Positions 48,349 to 57,276 of a stretch of DNA of 64,000 nt are shown here, one piece after another. The notes under the pieces were generated by a model. It saw only the letters and a list, made by a program, of their open reading frames with translations. It was not told the origin of the DNA and searched no databases. Source of the DNA: Rhodoblastus acidophilus (GTDB taxonomy: Bacteria; Pseudomonadota; Alphaproteobacteria; Rhizobiales; Beijerinckiaceae); the NCBI RefSeq assembly GCF_009720655.1, contig NZ_WNKS01000001.1:62001-126000 (forward strand), written 5' to 3'. The first letter of the stretch is position 1. Every line of letters begins with the position of its first letter. The translations under genes and the position numbers were made by a program.

Positions 48349-49439
48349 GCAAAAGCAAGACTGAAATCGGCCCGGCGCTGCTCGCCTGGTACGACATTTC
48401 GCGGCGCGACCTGCCGTGGCGCGCGCTTCCGGGGGAAACGCCCGATCCCTATTCCGTGTGGCTGTCGGAAATCATGCTGCAACAGACCACGGTTGCGGCG
48501 GTGAGGTCGTATTACGCCAAATTTTTGGCGCTGTGGCCTCGCGTGGACCATTTGGCGGCAGCCCCGCTCGAAGAGGTTTTGCAAGCCTGGGCGGGCCTCG
48601 GCTATTACTCTCGCGCGCGAAACCTGCACGCCTGCGCGCAAGAAATCGTCGCGGAGAACGGCGGCGCCTTTCCCGCAGATGAGGACAACTTGCGCCGTCT
48701 GCCGGGGATCGGGGCCTATACGGCGGGAGCTATCGCCGCCATCGCCTTCGATCGGCCGACGCCAGCCGTGGACGGCAATGTCGAGCGCGTGGTCGCGCGG
48801 CTGCTGGCGCTGGAGACGCCGCTGCCGGTGGCGAAAAAGGAGATTTCGGATTTCGTCGCCGCGATCCTGCCGAAGAAACGGCCGGGCGATTTCGCCCAGG
48901 CGATGATGGATCTGGGCGCGACCGTCTGCACCCCGCGTTCGCCGCGCTGCCTGATCTGTCCGCTGGCGCGTTTTTGTTGCGCGGCCTCGGCGGGAAATCC
49001 GCTGGAATTTCCGAAAAAGCCGCCGAAGAAGGCGCGCCCGTTCAAGCGCGGCGCGGTTTTCGTGCTGCGCCGCGCCGATGGGGCGGTGCTGGCGCGCCGT
49101 CGGCCCGCGCGTGGGCTTTTGGGGGGCATGACCGAATTTTTCGGCACGGATTGGCGCGAGGGGCGGGGAGAGGATTGGGCTGAGGCGGCTCTTGCGTCCG
49201 CCCCTTGCACGCGCGCCAATTGGCGGCTTGCCGGCGAAATCGACCATGTCTTCACCCACTTTGCCTTAAAACTCAGCGTGTTCGTCGCGGCTGCGCCGGC
49301 CGATTTCGCGGCGCCCGAGACGGGGTTCTGGATCGCGGCGCAAGACTTGAGCGCCGCGGCCCTTCCGAGCGTGATGCGCAAGGTGGAGACTTGCGCGTTT
49401 AAGGCAATGGACTTGCGCGTGGCCGGAAAGCCGGCATGA
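48342..49439 (+). CDS. mutY: A/G-specific adenine glycosylase MutY
   Basis: Removes adenine opposite 8-oxoguanine. 365 residues from GTG 48342. The helix-hairpin-helix is LPGIGAYTAGAIAAIAF with the catalytic Asp in PAVDGNVERVVARL. LQQTTVAAVRSYY near residue 45 is the MutY motif. The [4Fe-4S] cluster ligands follow the C-x6-C-x2-C-x5-C pattern in VCTPRSPRCLICPLARFCC. A NUDIX-like C-terminal domain (FVLRRADGAVLARRRP) recognises oxoG. It diverges from dciA with overlapping starts. Confidence 0.96.
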   Translation: MTRKSKTEIGPALLAWYDISRRDLPWRALPGETPDPYSVWLSEIMLQQTTVAAVRSYYAKFLALWPRVDHLAAAPLEEVLQAWAGLGYYSRARNLHACAQEIVAENGGAFPADEDNLRRLPGIGAYTAGAIAAIAFDRPTPAVDGNVERVVARLLALETPLPVAKKEISDFVAAILPKKRPGDFAQAMMDLGATVCTPRSPRCLICPLARFCCAASAGNPLEFPKKPPKKARPFKRGAVFVLRRADGAVLARRRPARGLLGGMTEFFGTDWREGRGEDWAEAALASAPCTRANWRLAGEIDHVFTHFALKLSVFVAAAPADFAAPETGFWIAAQDLSAAALPSVMRKVETCAFKAMDLRVAGKPA

Positions 49440-49460
49440 TGGGATCAGGGGGAATACGGC

Positions 49461-49730
49461 ATGACCAGGAAACGCGGCGACAGGCCGGAGGTCGCGCTGA
49501 CGGAAGGCGCGATCCGCGTGAGCTGGAAGGGGAAGGTGCGCACCATTCTGCCTTCGGCCAAGCCGCCGGACGCCGAGGATGAGGCGGATTTTTTCGTCGA
49601 CCTCGACGACGTCGTCTGCTGGGACCCTCCCGACGATGACGCCGAGATCGAAATGGACGAATTGCAGCGCATCTTGGAGGCGATCGACGAGGCGTTCGAG
49701 CGCATGGGGCTGGTGGTCGCCTATGAGTGA
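49461..49730 (+). CDS. Imm74-like small acidic protein
   Basis: An 89-residue acidic protein. The second half, FFVDLDDVVCWDPPDDDAEIEMDELQRILEAIDEAFERMG, has the pattern I associate with Imm74 (PF15603), a family named from polymorphic toxin loci. There is no toxin gene nearby, and the gene sits between mutY and a metallopeptidase in a housekeeping setting. GGGGGAATACGGC precedes the ATG. The molecular role is unknown. Confidence 0.75.
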   Translation: MTRKRGDRPEVALTEGAIRVSWKGKVRTILPSAKPPDAEDEADFFVDLDDVVCWDPPDDDAEIEMDELQRILEAIDEAFERMGLVVAYE

Positions 49731-49793
49731 CGCCCCTTTCCCAATGCCGATTTAGCCTGCTAGAACTGCGGTGAAACGACGGAGCGCGCCGCC

Positions 49794-50702
49794 ATGAAAT
49801 GGGAAGATTTCCGCCAGTCCGAAAACATCGAGGATCGTCGCGGGTCCGAGTATGCGGACGCCGGCGGCGGCGGTTTTGGCGGCGGCTCCTCCGGCCATCT
49901 CGGGCTCGGCGCCATGGTCGTGCTCGGCATCATCGGCTATGCCCTGGGCATTGATCCCCGCGTGCTGATCGGCGGCGCGGAAATGGTGTCGCATATGTCG
50001 TCGGGCGGGTCGCAGCAAAACCAGAGCGCGCCGCAGGGCAAGGTCGGCGCCCCCAAGGATCGCATCGGGCAATTCGTCGCCGCCATCATCGCGCAGAACG
50101 AGGATGTGTGGAAAGTTGTGTTGCCGCAGCAGGCGAACGTCCGGTTCACGCCCGCCACCGTGGTGATGTTCAACGGCGCGACCCGCTCGGCCTGCGGCAA
50201 GGCGAAGTCGGCCATGGGTCCGTTCTATTGCCCCGAGGACAGAAAGATCTATCTCGACACGTCGTTCTTCCGCGAGATGAAACAGAAATTCGGCGGCGGC
50301 GGCGATTTCGCCTATGCCTATGTGATCTCCCACGAGATGGGCCACCATATCCAAAATCTGCTCGGCGTCCTGTCGAAGTACCAGGACGCACAGCAGAACG
50401 CCGACGACCCCAGCCAGGCCAACGCCATTTCCGTGCGCATCGAATTGCAGGCCGACTGCCTCGCCGGAGTCTGGGCCGCCAACGCCAACCAGAAATGGCA
50501 AATTTTGGAGCCCGGCGACATTGAAAAGGCCGTCGCCACCGCTCAGGCGATTGGCGACGACAAGCTTCAGGAAAGCTCGCGCGGTTATGTTGTGCCAGAC
50601 TCCTTCACGCACGGCTCTGCGGCCCAGCGCGTGCAGTGGCTGCAACGCGGATTGCAGTCGGGCCGCATTGACGCCTGCAATACGTTCGGGCGGCAGGGCT
50701 GA
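49794..50702 (+). CDS. Neutral zinc metallopeptidase, YpfJ family
   Basis: A 302-residue membrane-anchored protein of the putative neutral zinc metallopeptidase family (PF04228). The N-terminus MKWEDFRQSENIEDRRG is highly typical. A Gly-rich stretch and one membrane helix (GLGAMVVLGIIGYALGID) follow. The zinc motif is H180-E181-MG-H184-H, and RIELQADCLAGVWAAN near residue 216 supplies the third ligand. The physiological substrate is not known. Confidence 0.93.
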   Translation: MKWEDFRQSENIEDRRGSEYADAGGGGFGGGSSGHLGLGAMVVLGIIGYALGIDPRVLIGGAEMVSHMSSGGSQQNQSAPQGKVGAPKDRIGQFVAAIIAQNEDVWKVVLPQQANVRFTPATVVMFNGATRSACGKAKSAMGPFYCPEDRKIYLDTSFFREMKQKFGGGGDFAYAYVISHEMGHHIQNLLGVLSKYQDAQQNADDPSQANAISVRIELQADCLAGVWAANANQKWQILEPGDIEKAVATAQAIGDDKLQESSRGYVVPDSFTHGSAAQRVQWLQRGLQSGRIDACNTFGRQG

Positions 50703-50715
50703 TCGAAAACGTGCG

Positions 50716-50738
50716 GCGCCAGGCGGTGCGCCTGGCGC
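50716..50738. terminator. Hairpin between convergent ypfJ-like gene and minE
   Basis: A 10-bp perfect stem (GCGCCAGGCG with CGCCTGGCGC) with a three-base loop fills the 42 bp gap between two convergent genes. There is no T-tract, so it may work as a Rho-assisted or bidirectional stop. Confidence 0.55.
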
Positions 50739-50744
50739 TGCCGA

Positions 50745-51041
50745 TTACGCCACGGCCTTGGCTGGCGCCTGACGCGCGAGGCCGGCGGCGATCTTTTCGG
50801 TCGGAATATCCACATCGATTTCCAATGTGGAAACCGCGCCCTGTTGACCCATCGTGACCTTCACGGCGTCGGGGGCGATCTCGACATGCTTGGCGATCGT
50901 CGCCAGAATTTCATCGCGCAGGACGGCGATGAGGTTGTCGGGCCCCAGGGCGACGCGTTCGTGAGCCAGGAGGATCTGCAGGCGTTCACGCGCGACCGGC
51001 GCCGTCGCGTTGCGCGGCTTGAACAGGCCGAACAAGCTCAT
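50745..51041 (-). CDS. minE: Cell division topological specificity factor MinE
   Basis: A 98-residue protein that drives MinCD oscillation. The N-terminal anti-MinCD segment contains [20 protein letters not shown] near residue 18, followed by [21 protein letters not shown] and a beta-rich C-terminal dimer domain. The start overlaps the minD stop by four bases. Last gene of minCDE. Confidence 0.96.
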   Translation of the reverse strand: MSLFGLFKPRNATAPVARERLQILLAHERVALGPDNLIAVLRDEILATIAKHVEIAPDAVKVTMGQQGAVSTLEIDVDIPTEKIAAGLARQAPAKAVA

Positions 51042-51856
51042 GCCGCCGCCCTCCGACCGAGAATGCGGTTGAGGAGGGATTTTTTCTCGCCGGGGACGAG
51101 CATGGGCACGGATTCGCCCATGAGCCGGCGCGCGGCGTCCTCATAGGAGCGTCCCGCCTGGCTGGTCGCGGCGTTGATGGTGATGGGAGCGCCGATATTG
51201 GAGGCGCGCAAAATCTCTTCGCTTTCCGGAACGATCCCGAGCAGGGGAATGGACAGGATTTCCAAGACGTCGGCGACGCCGAGCATTTCGCCGCGGCTGG
51301 CGCGCCCCGGGTCGAAACGGGTCAGAAGCAGTTGCTTTTGCAGGCGCTGGCCCTGCTCGGCGCGCAGGGTTTTCGAATCGAGCAAGCCGATGATGCGATC
51401 GGAATCGCGGACGGAGGAGACTTCCGGGTTCGTGACCACCACCGCCTCGTCGGCGAAGCGCATCGCCAGCAAGGCGCCGCGCTCGATGCCCGCCGGGCTG
51501 TCGCACAGAACGTAATCGAACAGACCGCGCAATTCGTCGACGACGCGCGCCACGCCCTCTTCCGACAAGGCGTCCTTGTCACGGGTCTGCGACGCGGCCA
51601 GCAGGCTCAGCGTGTCCACGCGCTTGTCGCGGATCAGCGCCTGCGCCAGCTTGGCGTCGCCGTTGGCGACATTGATGAGGTCATAGACGACCCGGCGCTC
51701 GGCGCCCATGACCAGATCGAGATTGCGCAGTCCCACGTCGAAATCGACCACGCAGACCCGGTTGCCAGCCCTGGCGAGCGCCGCGCCGAGCGCAGCTGTC
51801 GAGGTTGTTTTGCCAACTCCGCCTTTTCCCGACGTCACCACAACGACTTTGCTCAT
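51038..51856 (-). CDS. minD: Septum site-determining ATPase MinD
   Basis: Membrane-binding ATPase of the Min system, 272 residues. The deviant Walker A motif is [19 protein letters not shown], with [14 protein letters not shown] near residue 39 and [13 protein letters not shown] near residue 119. The C-terminal amphipathic helix ([13 protein letters not shown]) targets the membrane. It lies 13 bp after minC and overlaps minE. Confidence 0.97.
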   Translation of the reverse strand: MSKVVVVTSGKGGVGKTTSTAALGAALARAGNRVCVVDFDVGLRNLDLVMGAERRVVYDLINVANGDAKLAQALIRDKRVDTLSLLAASQTRDKDALSEEGVARVVDELRGLFDYVLCDSPAGIERGALLAMRFADEAVVVTNPEVSSVRDSDRIIGLLDSKTLRAEQGQRLQKQLLLTRFDPGRASRGEMLGVADVLEILSIPLLGIVPESEEILRASNIGAPITINAATSQAGRSYEDAARRLMGESVPMLVPGEKKSLLNRILGRRAAA

Positions 51857-51869
51857 TGCACGCCCCTGT

Positions 51870-52610
51870 TCAATTCAAGATCCTAATTTCGAGATCGGTT
51901 TCGGCCAGACGGACCTCGATGCTCTTGCCCTCGGTCTTCGGGTCCATGCCTTCGGCGGTGACATAGGCGCCGCCAACGCAAAGCAGCTCCGCGCGCGCTT
52001 CCGCGCAGAAGATGCGCGCGTCCCGGATGCCGGAGACGCCGGCGAAGATGCGGCCCTGGACGGCGCCATAGACATGGACGGAGCCGCCGGCGATCACTTC
52101 GGCGCCCGACGCCACGCGCCCGATGATGGTGATGTCGCCCGCGAGATTGGAGATCGACTGGCCGGAACGCACGGGCGAATCGATGAACAGGGTCTGGCTG
52201 CACCCCGTATGTCTTGCCGGCGCCTGGGGGAGCGCCTCGGTCTTGGGTTGCTCCGCCTTGGGAGCGTCGCCCTCGGCCGCGGCCTCTTCCGGCTTGGTGG
52301 GCACGCCTCCGGTCACGGTCGGCGGCAAATGCGGGCCGACCAGCGCGGGGTTGGGGTTTTCGACCCCCATGACGCGAATGTGACGGCGCGTCAGCTGGCC
52401 AAGAAAATCTCGGTACGCCCGCAAGGGAATGTCGAGCAGGGACAAGTCCAGGATGATCGGCTTGTTGGCGAAGAAATTCGGCGAGCGCGACAGCCATCCG
52501 TCGAGCACGACAAACCAGTCGTCCAGGGGTTCCACGGGCTGCAGGACGAACGCAATCAGCGAATGCGTTCGCAGGTTCAGCGTGTTGGTGGAGCGCACGT
52601 GGGCGTTCAT
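51870..52610 (-). CDS. minC: Septum site-determining protein MinC
   Basis: FtsZ-ring inhibitor, 246 residues. The N-terminal FtsZ-binding domain spans about residues 10 to 100 (FFANKPIILDLSLLDIP). A Pro/Ala/Glu-rich linker of about 40 residues follows. The C-terminal beta-helix begins FIDSPVRSGQSISNLAGDITIIG and contains VASGAEVIAGGSVHVYGAVQGRIFAG, the MinD-binding face. First gene of minCDE; the 222 bp upstream are AT-rich for this genome and likely hold the promoter. Confidence 0.95.
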   Translation of the reverse strand: MNAHVRSTNTLNLRTHSLIAFVLQPVEPLDDWFVVLDGWLSRSPNFFANKPIILDLSLLDIPLRAYRDFLGQLTRRHIRVMGVENPNPALVGPHLPPTVTGGVPTKPEEAAAEGDAPKAEQPKTEALPQAPARHTGCSQTLFIDSPVRSGQSISNLAGDITIIGRVASGAEVIAGGSVHVYGAVQGRIFAGVSGIRDARIFCAEARAELLCVGGAYVTAEGMDPKTEGKSIEVRLAETDLEIRILN

Positions 52611-52832
52611 CGATTCATCCCATTGACGATTGGTTAACCATGATGAGGAAACGTTGATAAAAGATTAACGATTGCAACCTTTCGCGAGTGACTTCAGGAA
52701 ACGGCAGCCGCGCATGTTTCTGAGTATAATGAATTTCAATGAGTTAACTGGAGCGGCGCCAGGGTCAGGCCCGCCGTCTTGCACGGCGCGGCGCGAAACC
52801 GGGTCCGGCGGGAGCGAAGGCGGCGCTGCGTT

Positions 52833-53111
52833 TCAGTCTCGGGAGGCGGCTGAAGCGCCGAGGAGACCGGATCTCATGAACAGGGCGTTCACGTCCGTGA
52901 CCGCGCCAAGCACCGAACCGAGCGCGTCGAGTTTGCCCTCGACGAGCACGCCCGAAGCGCCATGGACGCGATTGAGCAGATTGGTCGAACTGGTCTGAAC
53001 CGGGTGATTCGCCCCGCTCTCCATGTCGCGCAGGAATGATTCGACGATGATGTCCTCGTTGCGCTGGGCGCAGCTCTCGCAGATGCGCGTCGGAATCGGA
53101 GCGTTCTCCAC
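52833..53111 (-). CDS. Small hypothetical protein upstream of minC
   Basis: A possible 92-residue protein from GTG 53111 that I do not recognise. It has CESCAQRNEDIIVESFLRDME near residue 11, with a CxxC pair that could bind zinc, then HPVQTSSTNLLNRVHGASG and an aliphatic half. An overlapping ORF in another frame (52765-53166) is Arg-rich and looks like a shadow. No clear ribosome-binding site was found, so the call is tentative. It shares direction with minCDE. Confidence 0.45.
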   Translation of the reverse strand: MENAPIPTRICESCAQRNEDIIVESFLRDMESGANHPVQTSSTNLLNRVHGASGVLVEGKLDALGSVLGAVTDVNALFMRSGLLGASAASRD

Positions 53112-53347
53112 GGCGAGGCGCCGGCATTCGCGCTGGATGAAGGGAATTTTCGAGCGTGTATCGCATGGTGTCCCCCGATGCGCGTCGGCCAGGGCACAGG
53201 CGCGCTCTCCCGGCTTTTAGAGGGATTCGCTTGTGCTGGGCTTATGGGGGGCGCATCCTTTGGCGCCGCCAGGCTTAAGATTTTTGGAAGCGGCGCCGAA
53301 GTAAGGTCGGCGGAGTCTCGCCGCTGTGGGCGGACGGTGGAGGCAAG

Positions 53348-55195
53348 TTGAAGTACAGACCGGATATCGATGGCTTGCGCTCGATCGCTGTCGTGCCGGT
53401 CGTGCTCTATCACGCGCATTTCTACTTCATGCGCGGCGGCTATGTCGGCGTCGACGTGTTCTTCGTCATTTCAGGCTATCTCATCACCGCCATGATCGCG
53501 CCGGACATCGAGGCGGGCCGTTTCAGCATCGCCGGCTTCTATAAGCGTCGCGTCCTGCGCATTTTTCCCGCGCTGTTCGCCATGCTGCTCGCGACCGCAA
53601 TCGGCGCCTGTTTCGTCCTGACGCCTCCGGAAATGAAGGATTTCGCCTGGTCGCTGGCGGCCGCGGCGACCTCGGTCTCCAACATTTTCTTCTCCGGGCA
53701 GTCCGGCTATTTCGACGCGCCGGCCCTGAGCAAGCCGCTGCTGCACACTTGGTCGCTCGGGGTTGAGGAACAGTTCTATCTGGTCTTCCCGCTGTTTCTG
53801 CTGGCGGCGCAAAAACTCGCGCCCCACCGGATGAAGGCGGCGCTCGCCCTGCTTTCGGCCCTCTCGCTGGCGGCGGGCGCATGGGTGTCGCTCTCCCATC
53901 CGGTCCAGGCCTTTTACTGGATGCCGTTCCGTTTTTGGGAGCTTTCGCTGGGGGCGCTCGGCGCGCTCGGCGCCTTTGGGCGAATCGACGGCGCCCTGCC
54001 GCGCAATGTCTTGGGGCTGGCCGGTTTTGCGGCGATTCTGCTGGCCGCCTCGCATTTCGACGACAACACCCCCTGGCTGTTCGCCACCACCGTCCCCGTC
54101 TTTGGCGCGCTGGCGGTGATGGTCGCGGGCGCGGGCGGCGAGACTGTTGTTGGCCGCTTCCTGTCGCTGCGGCCGATGGTGTTCGTCGGGCTGATCTCCT
54201 ATTCCTTCTATCTCTGGCATTGGCCGCTGATCGTGTTCCAGCACGAGACCGGCGCGCTGTTGCTGAACGCGCCCTACAAACTGGGGCGTTATGTCATCGT
54301 CTCGCTGTCCTTCGTCGTCGCCGCGCTCTCCTGGCGCTTCATCGAAACGCCGTTCCGGCGGGGTTTTGGGCTCAAGCCTCCGCGTGCCGTGCTTCAGGGC
54401 GCGGCGGCCGCCATGGCGACGTCGGTCGCCGCCGCCGGGGCCATGCTGGCGTCGGAAGGGCTAGCCTGGCGCTATCCGCCGGGCGCCGCGGCGGTCGCCG
54501 AATTCCTGAACGATTCCGGGCATGCGCGCATAAAACGTCACGGATGTTTCGCCGAAAGCTGGAGCCAGTTCCAACCCGAGGCGTGCCTCGCGCCCAAACC
54601 CGGCGCCACACTGGTGCTGGGCGACAGTCACGCCGCGCATCTGTGGATGGGACTGAGCGACGTCTATCCCAACCAAACCTTCCTGCTTGCGGCGGGGCCG
54701 TCCTGCAAACCGCTGGTGAACGACGGCGCCTTCGCCCTGCCGGTGTGCCGGTCGCTGATGGACTATGTTTTCGAAGACTATTTGCCGAAACACCCGGTTT
54801 CGCGCGTCATCCTGCAAGCGCGCTGGACGGATGCCGAGATTTCGCGATTGCCGGCGACCTTGGCCCGCTTAAAATCCTTGGGGATCGAGACGATTGTCGT
54901 TGGTCCCGTCGTTGAATATGACGTCGCGCTGCCGCGCTTGCTCGCGGAATCGATCCGCCTCGACGACCCGAAGCGGGTCGATGAAGGCCGCACCGCCGCC
55001 ATTTTCGCGCGGGACCGCGCCATGGCCGCGAAAATGGCGGAACTCGGCGTCGATTACGTCTCGCTCGTCGATCTGACCTGCCCGAACGGGGCGTGTGTCC
55101 TTTACGCGGACGGCGTCGCGCCGCTTCTGTTCGATCGCGACCACCTCACCGAGGCCGGCGCGAGGTTCCTCGCGCGGAAAATGGGGTTTCAATGA
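53348..55195 (+). CDS. Acyltransferase 3 with C-terminal SGNH domain (OatA-like)
   Basis: A 615-residue polysaccharide O-acyltransferase. It starts at TTG 53348, with GGAGG seven bases upstream. The membrane part begins YRPDIDGLRSIAVVPVVLYHAHF with the catalytic His and has about ten helices (KRRVLRIFPALFAMLL; TWSLGVEEQFYLVFPLFLL). A periplasmic SGNH esterase-like domain follows from about residue 400: TLVLGDSHAAHLWMG with the Ser, and FDRDHLTEAGARFLARK with the Asp-His pair. It overlaps the glycosyltransferase gene as ATGA. Confidence 0.92.
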   Translation: MKYRPDIDGLRSIAVVPVVLYHAHFYFMRGGYVGVDVFFVISGYLITAMIAPDIEAGRFSIAGFYKRRVLRIFPALFAMLLATAIGACFVLTPPEMKDFAWSLAAAATSVSNIFFSGQSGYFDAPALSKPLLHTWSLGVEEQFYLVFPLFLLAAQKLAPHRMKAALALLSALSLAAGAWVSLSHPVQAFYWMPFRFWELSLGALGALGAFGRIDGALPRNVLGLAGFAAILLAASHFDDNTPWLFATTVPVFGALAVMVAGAGGETVVGRFLSLRPMVFVGLISYSFYLWHWPLIVFQHETGALLLNAPYKLGRYVIVSLSFVVAALSWRFIETPFRRGFGLKPPRAVLQGAAAAMATSVAAAGAMLASEGLAWRYPPGAAAVAEFLNDSGHARIKRHGCFAESWSQFQPEACLAPKPGATLVLGDSHAAHLWMGLSDVYPNQTFLLAAGPSCKPLVNDGAFALPVCRSLMDYVFEDYLPKHPVSRVILQARWTDAEISRLPATLARLKSLGIETIVVGPVVEYDVALPRLLAESIRLDDPKRVDEGRTAAIFARDRAMAAKMAELGVDYVSLVDLTCPNGACVLYADGVAPLLFDRDHLTEAGARFLARKMGFQ

Positions 55196-56250
55196 AGCCG
55201 GATTTTCTGGTCAACGGGCGCTTTTTGACCCAGCGGACGACCGGCGTGCAGCGCTATGCCCGCGAGATTCTTTTTGAACTGGCGCGGCTCGCCGGGGACG
55301 ACGGCAAGACGGTTGAACTGCTCGCGCCGCCCGGAACGCCGCCCGCCTTCGCCGCCATTGCGCAAGAAAACGTCGGCTTTGGCGCCGGCTATGCCTGGGA
55401 GCAACTGGCGCTTCCGCTTTTGGCGCGGGTGCCGCTGCTGAATCTCTGCAATCTCGGGCCCGTCGCTTTGCGCCGTCAAATCGTCTGCCTGCACGACGCC
55501 AACGTCTTCACCATGCCCGAGGCTTACAGTAAGGGGTTTCGCGCCGCTTATGGCGTGCTCCTGCCGCTGCTCGCGCGCCGCGCCGCGCGGGTGACCAGCG
55601 TTTCGCATTTTTCCGCCGCTTCCCTGGCGCGCTTTCTGCCGGTGGAGGCGAAGAACATCGTCGTCCTGCCCAACGGCCACGAACATGTCTTCCGCTGGAA
55701 GCCCGAAAATTCTTCCTGGCGCGACAAGCTGGCCGACCGCCGCCCCTTCATCCTGCTGATTGGCAGCCGCGCGCCGCACAAGAATGTCGGCCTGATTTTT
55801 CGAATGGCCGAAGCGCTCGACGGTCTCGGCCTCGACGCCATCGTCGCCGGCGGCGGCGATTCCATTTTCGGCGCCGAGCAGCGCGCGCAGGCGCGCAACG
55901 TCGCGTTCGTTGGCTATGTCAGTGACGACGATCTGGCCGCGTTGATGGAAAAGGCTCTGGCCCTCGCCTTTCCCTCGCGCACCGAAGGGTTTGGCTTGCC
56001 GATCGTCGAGGCCATGGCGCTGTCCTGTCCCGTGGTCAGCTCCAACAGCGCCTCCATGCCGGAGGTGTGCGGCGAGGCCGCGCTGATGGCGGATTGCGAC
56101 GACCCCGGCGCGTGGCTGGCCCATTTCAAGGCGCTGCGCGACTCGCCCGGTTTGCGTGAGGATTTGATCGTGGCCGGGCGCGAAAGGGTGAAGCGATTCT
56201 CCTGGGCGCGCTCGGCTGCGGGCTATCTGGAACTGCTTGAAGGCTTGTGA
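55192..56250 (+). CDS. Glycosyltransferase family 4 protein
   Basis: A 352-residue GT-B glycosyltransferase. I start it at ATG 55192, overlapping the acyltransferase stop; the ORF reads 33 codons further back through that gene. It begins FLVNGRFLTQRTTGVQRYAREIL, typical of GT4 enzymes. Donor-site features are RPFILLIGSRAPHKNVGLIF near residue 182 and AFPSRTEGFGLPIVEAMALSCPVVSSN near residue 261 (the E-x7-E motif). It likely transfers a hexose or deoxyhexose to a surface glycan acylated by its neighbour. Confidence 0.92.
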   Translation: MKPDFLVNGRFLTQRTTGVQRYAREILFELARLAGDDGKTVELLAPPGTPPAFAAIAQENVGFGAGYAWEQLALPLLARVPLLNLCNLGPVALRRQIVCLHDANVFTMPEAYSKGFRAAYGVLLPLLARRAARVTSVSHFSAASLARFLPVEAKNIVVLPNGHEHVFRWKPENSSWRDKLADRRPFILLIGSRAPHKNVGLIFRMAEALDGLGLDAIVAGGGDSIFGAEQRAQARNVAFVGYVSDDDLAALMEKALALAFPSRTEGFGLPIVEAMALSCPVVSSNSASMPEVCGEAALMADCDDPGAWLAHFKALRDSPGLREDLIVAGRERVKRFSWARSAAGYLELLEGL

Positions 56251-56254
56251 CGGG

Positions 56255-56695
56255 TCAGGGGGACCACCCCTCCGGCGCCATTTCAAAACCGGCGAATTCG
56301 AACGCCGGCGCCACGATGCAGGAGACGAGAGTCCACGCGCCAAAACTTTGCGCCTCCTGCCAGTCGCCGGCCGGAACCGTCGCCTGAAGCGTCTCGCCCC
56401 CGAACAGGTTCGGGCCGAGCCGGTGTTCACACCGCCCCGCCGGACCAGCGATGCCGAGCCGCAGGGGCGCTCCGGCCTGCCACAGCCAGAGTTCCGCCGC
56501 ATCGACGCGATGCCAGCGCGAAAGCTCGCCCGCCGCCAGCAGGAAATAAATGCTGGTCGCGGCGCCGCGCCCGCCGTTTTCGGGCGCATCGCGCCAGATT
56601 TCCCGGTAATGCCCGCCTTCCGGATGCGGCTTCAGCCCGAGCGCGGCGATGATGTTCGGGGCCGCGAGGGTTACGTCGCGCAGGTCGAGGCCCAT
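56255..56695 (-). CDS. DUF985 cupin-fold protein
   Basis: A 146-residue protein of the DUF985 cupin family (PF06172). I start it at ATG 56695 because the preceding gene ends there as TGATG, a coupled start. Typical segments are LGLKPHPEGGHYREIWRD near residue 19, SIYFLLAAGELSRWHRVDAAELWLWQAG near residue 47, and VPAGDWQEAQSFGAWTLVSCIVAPAFEFAGFEMA at the end. The function is unknown. It converges on the glycosyltransferase gene, stops four bases apart. Confidence 0.88.
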   Translation of the reverse strand: MGLDLRDVTLAAPNIIAALGLKPHPEGGHYREIWRDAPENGGRGAATSIYFLLAAGELSRWHRVDAAELWLWQAGAPLRLGIAGPAGRCEHRLGPNLFGGETLQATVPAGDWQEAQSFGAWTLVSCIVAPAFEFAGFEMAPEGWSP

Positions 56696-57219
56696 CAAAT
56701 GGTCCGGATGGCTTGGCTGTTGAGGGTGCGCGACGGTTTTGCCGCGCGAATCAGCGCTGCCAGATCGCGCGGTTGCGCCCCGCGCAGGGCGGCGCGCTGC
56801 GCCAGCAGGCCCACGGGCTTTGCGAGGCCCGGCGCGAACCGCGTCGCCAAACTGTAGGGCGCGCGACGCAGCAAGGCGCCGGAAAATGTCGCGCCTTCCA
56901 GCAGCAGGTCGCTCGCCTCCTCGATAAAACCGGTCGGCGTCGCATAGCCGCCTTCGAGCACGAAGATGATTTCGCCGCGCGTTTCGCTCACGGCGCGGGC
57001 AAAACCCTCGGCGAGCGTCGCGGTTTCGACATAGGCGCAACCGGCGTAATCGGCGACGCCGGCGAGGTCGTCTTCGGCGCGTCCGATCAGGGCGGCGTCG
57101 CGCACCACGCCCTCCATGGTCGCGCGCACCAGCGAACCCAGGCTGCGCGCCAAAGCCTCGGCCGCGCGCGGGTTGGGCGCGGCGCCGAGAGAGGGCGAGA
57201 GCAGCAGGGCCGAGATCAT
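56695..57219 (-). CDS. Hypothetical protein, possibly glycosyltransferase-2-like
   Basis: A 174-residue protein. It begins ISALLLSPSLGAAPNPRAAEALARSLGSLV, has VRDAALIGRAEDDLAGVADYAGC near residue 39 and EIIFVLEGGYATPTGFIEEASDLL near residue 83. The order of beta-strands and an alanine-rich helix pattern reminds me of truncated family-2 glycosyltransferases or MobA-like proteins, but the catalytic DxD is not evident. It is coupled to the cupin gene by TGATG and diverges from the radical SAM gene across a LexA-type box. Confidence 0.65.
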   Translation of the reverse strand: MISALLLSPSLGAAPNPRAAEALARSLGSLVRATMEGVVRDAALIGRAEDDLAGVADYAGCAYVETATLAEGFARAVSETRGEIIFVLEGGYATPTGFIEEASDLLLEGATFSGALLRRAPYSLATRFAPGLAKPVGLLAQRAALRGAQPRDLAALIRAAKPSRTLNSQAIRTI

Positions 57220-57276
57220 GGCGAAGCTTTAGTCCCTTTTTCTCCGGCGCGCAAAAGTCCTTGAAAATGGGTTAAT

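Noticed and set aside
52620-52740. Possible CtrA sites (TTAAC motifs) upstream of minC
   Set aside because: TTAAC occurs, but the second half-site at N7 spacing is missing, so the match is no better than expected in AT-rich DNA.
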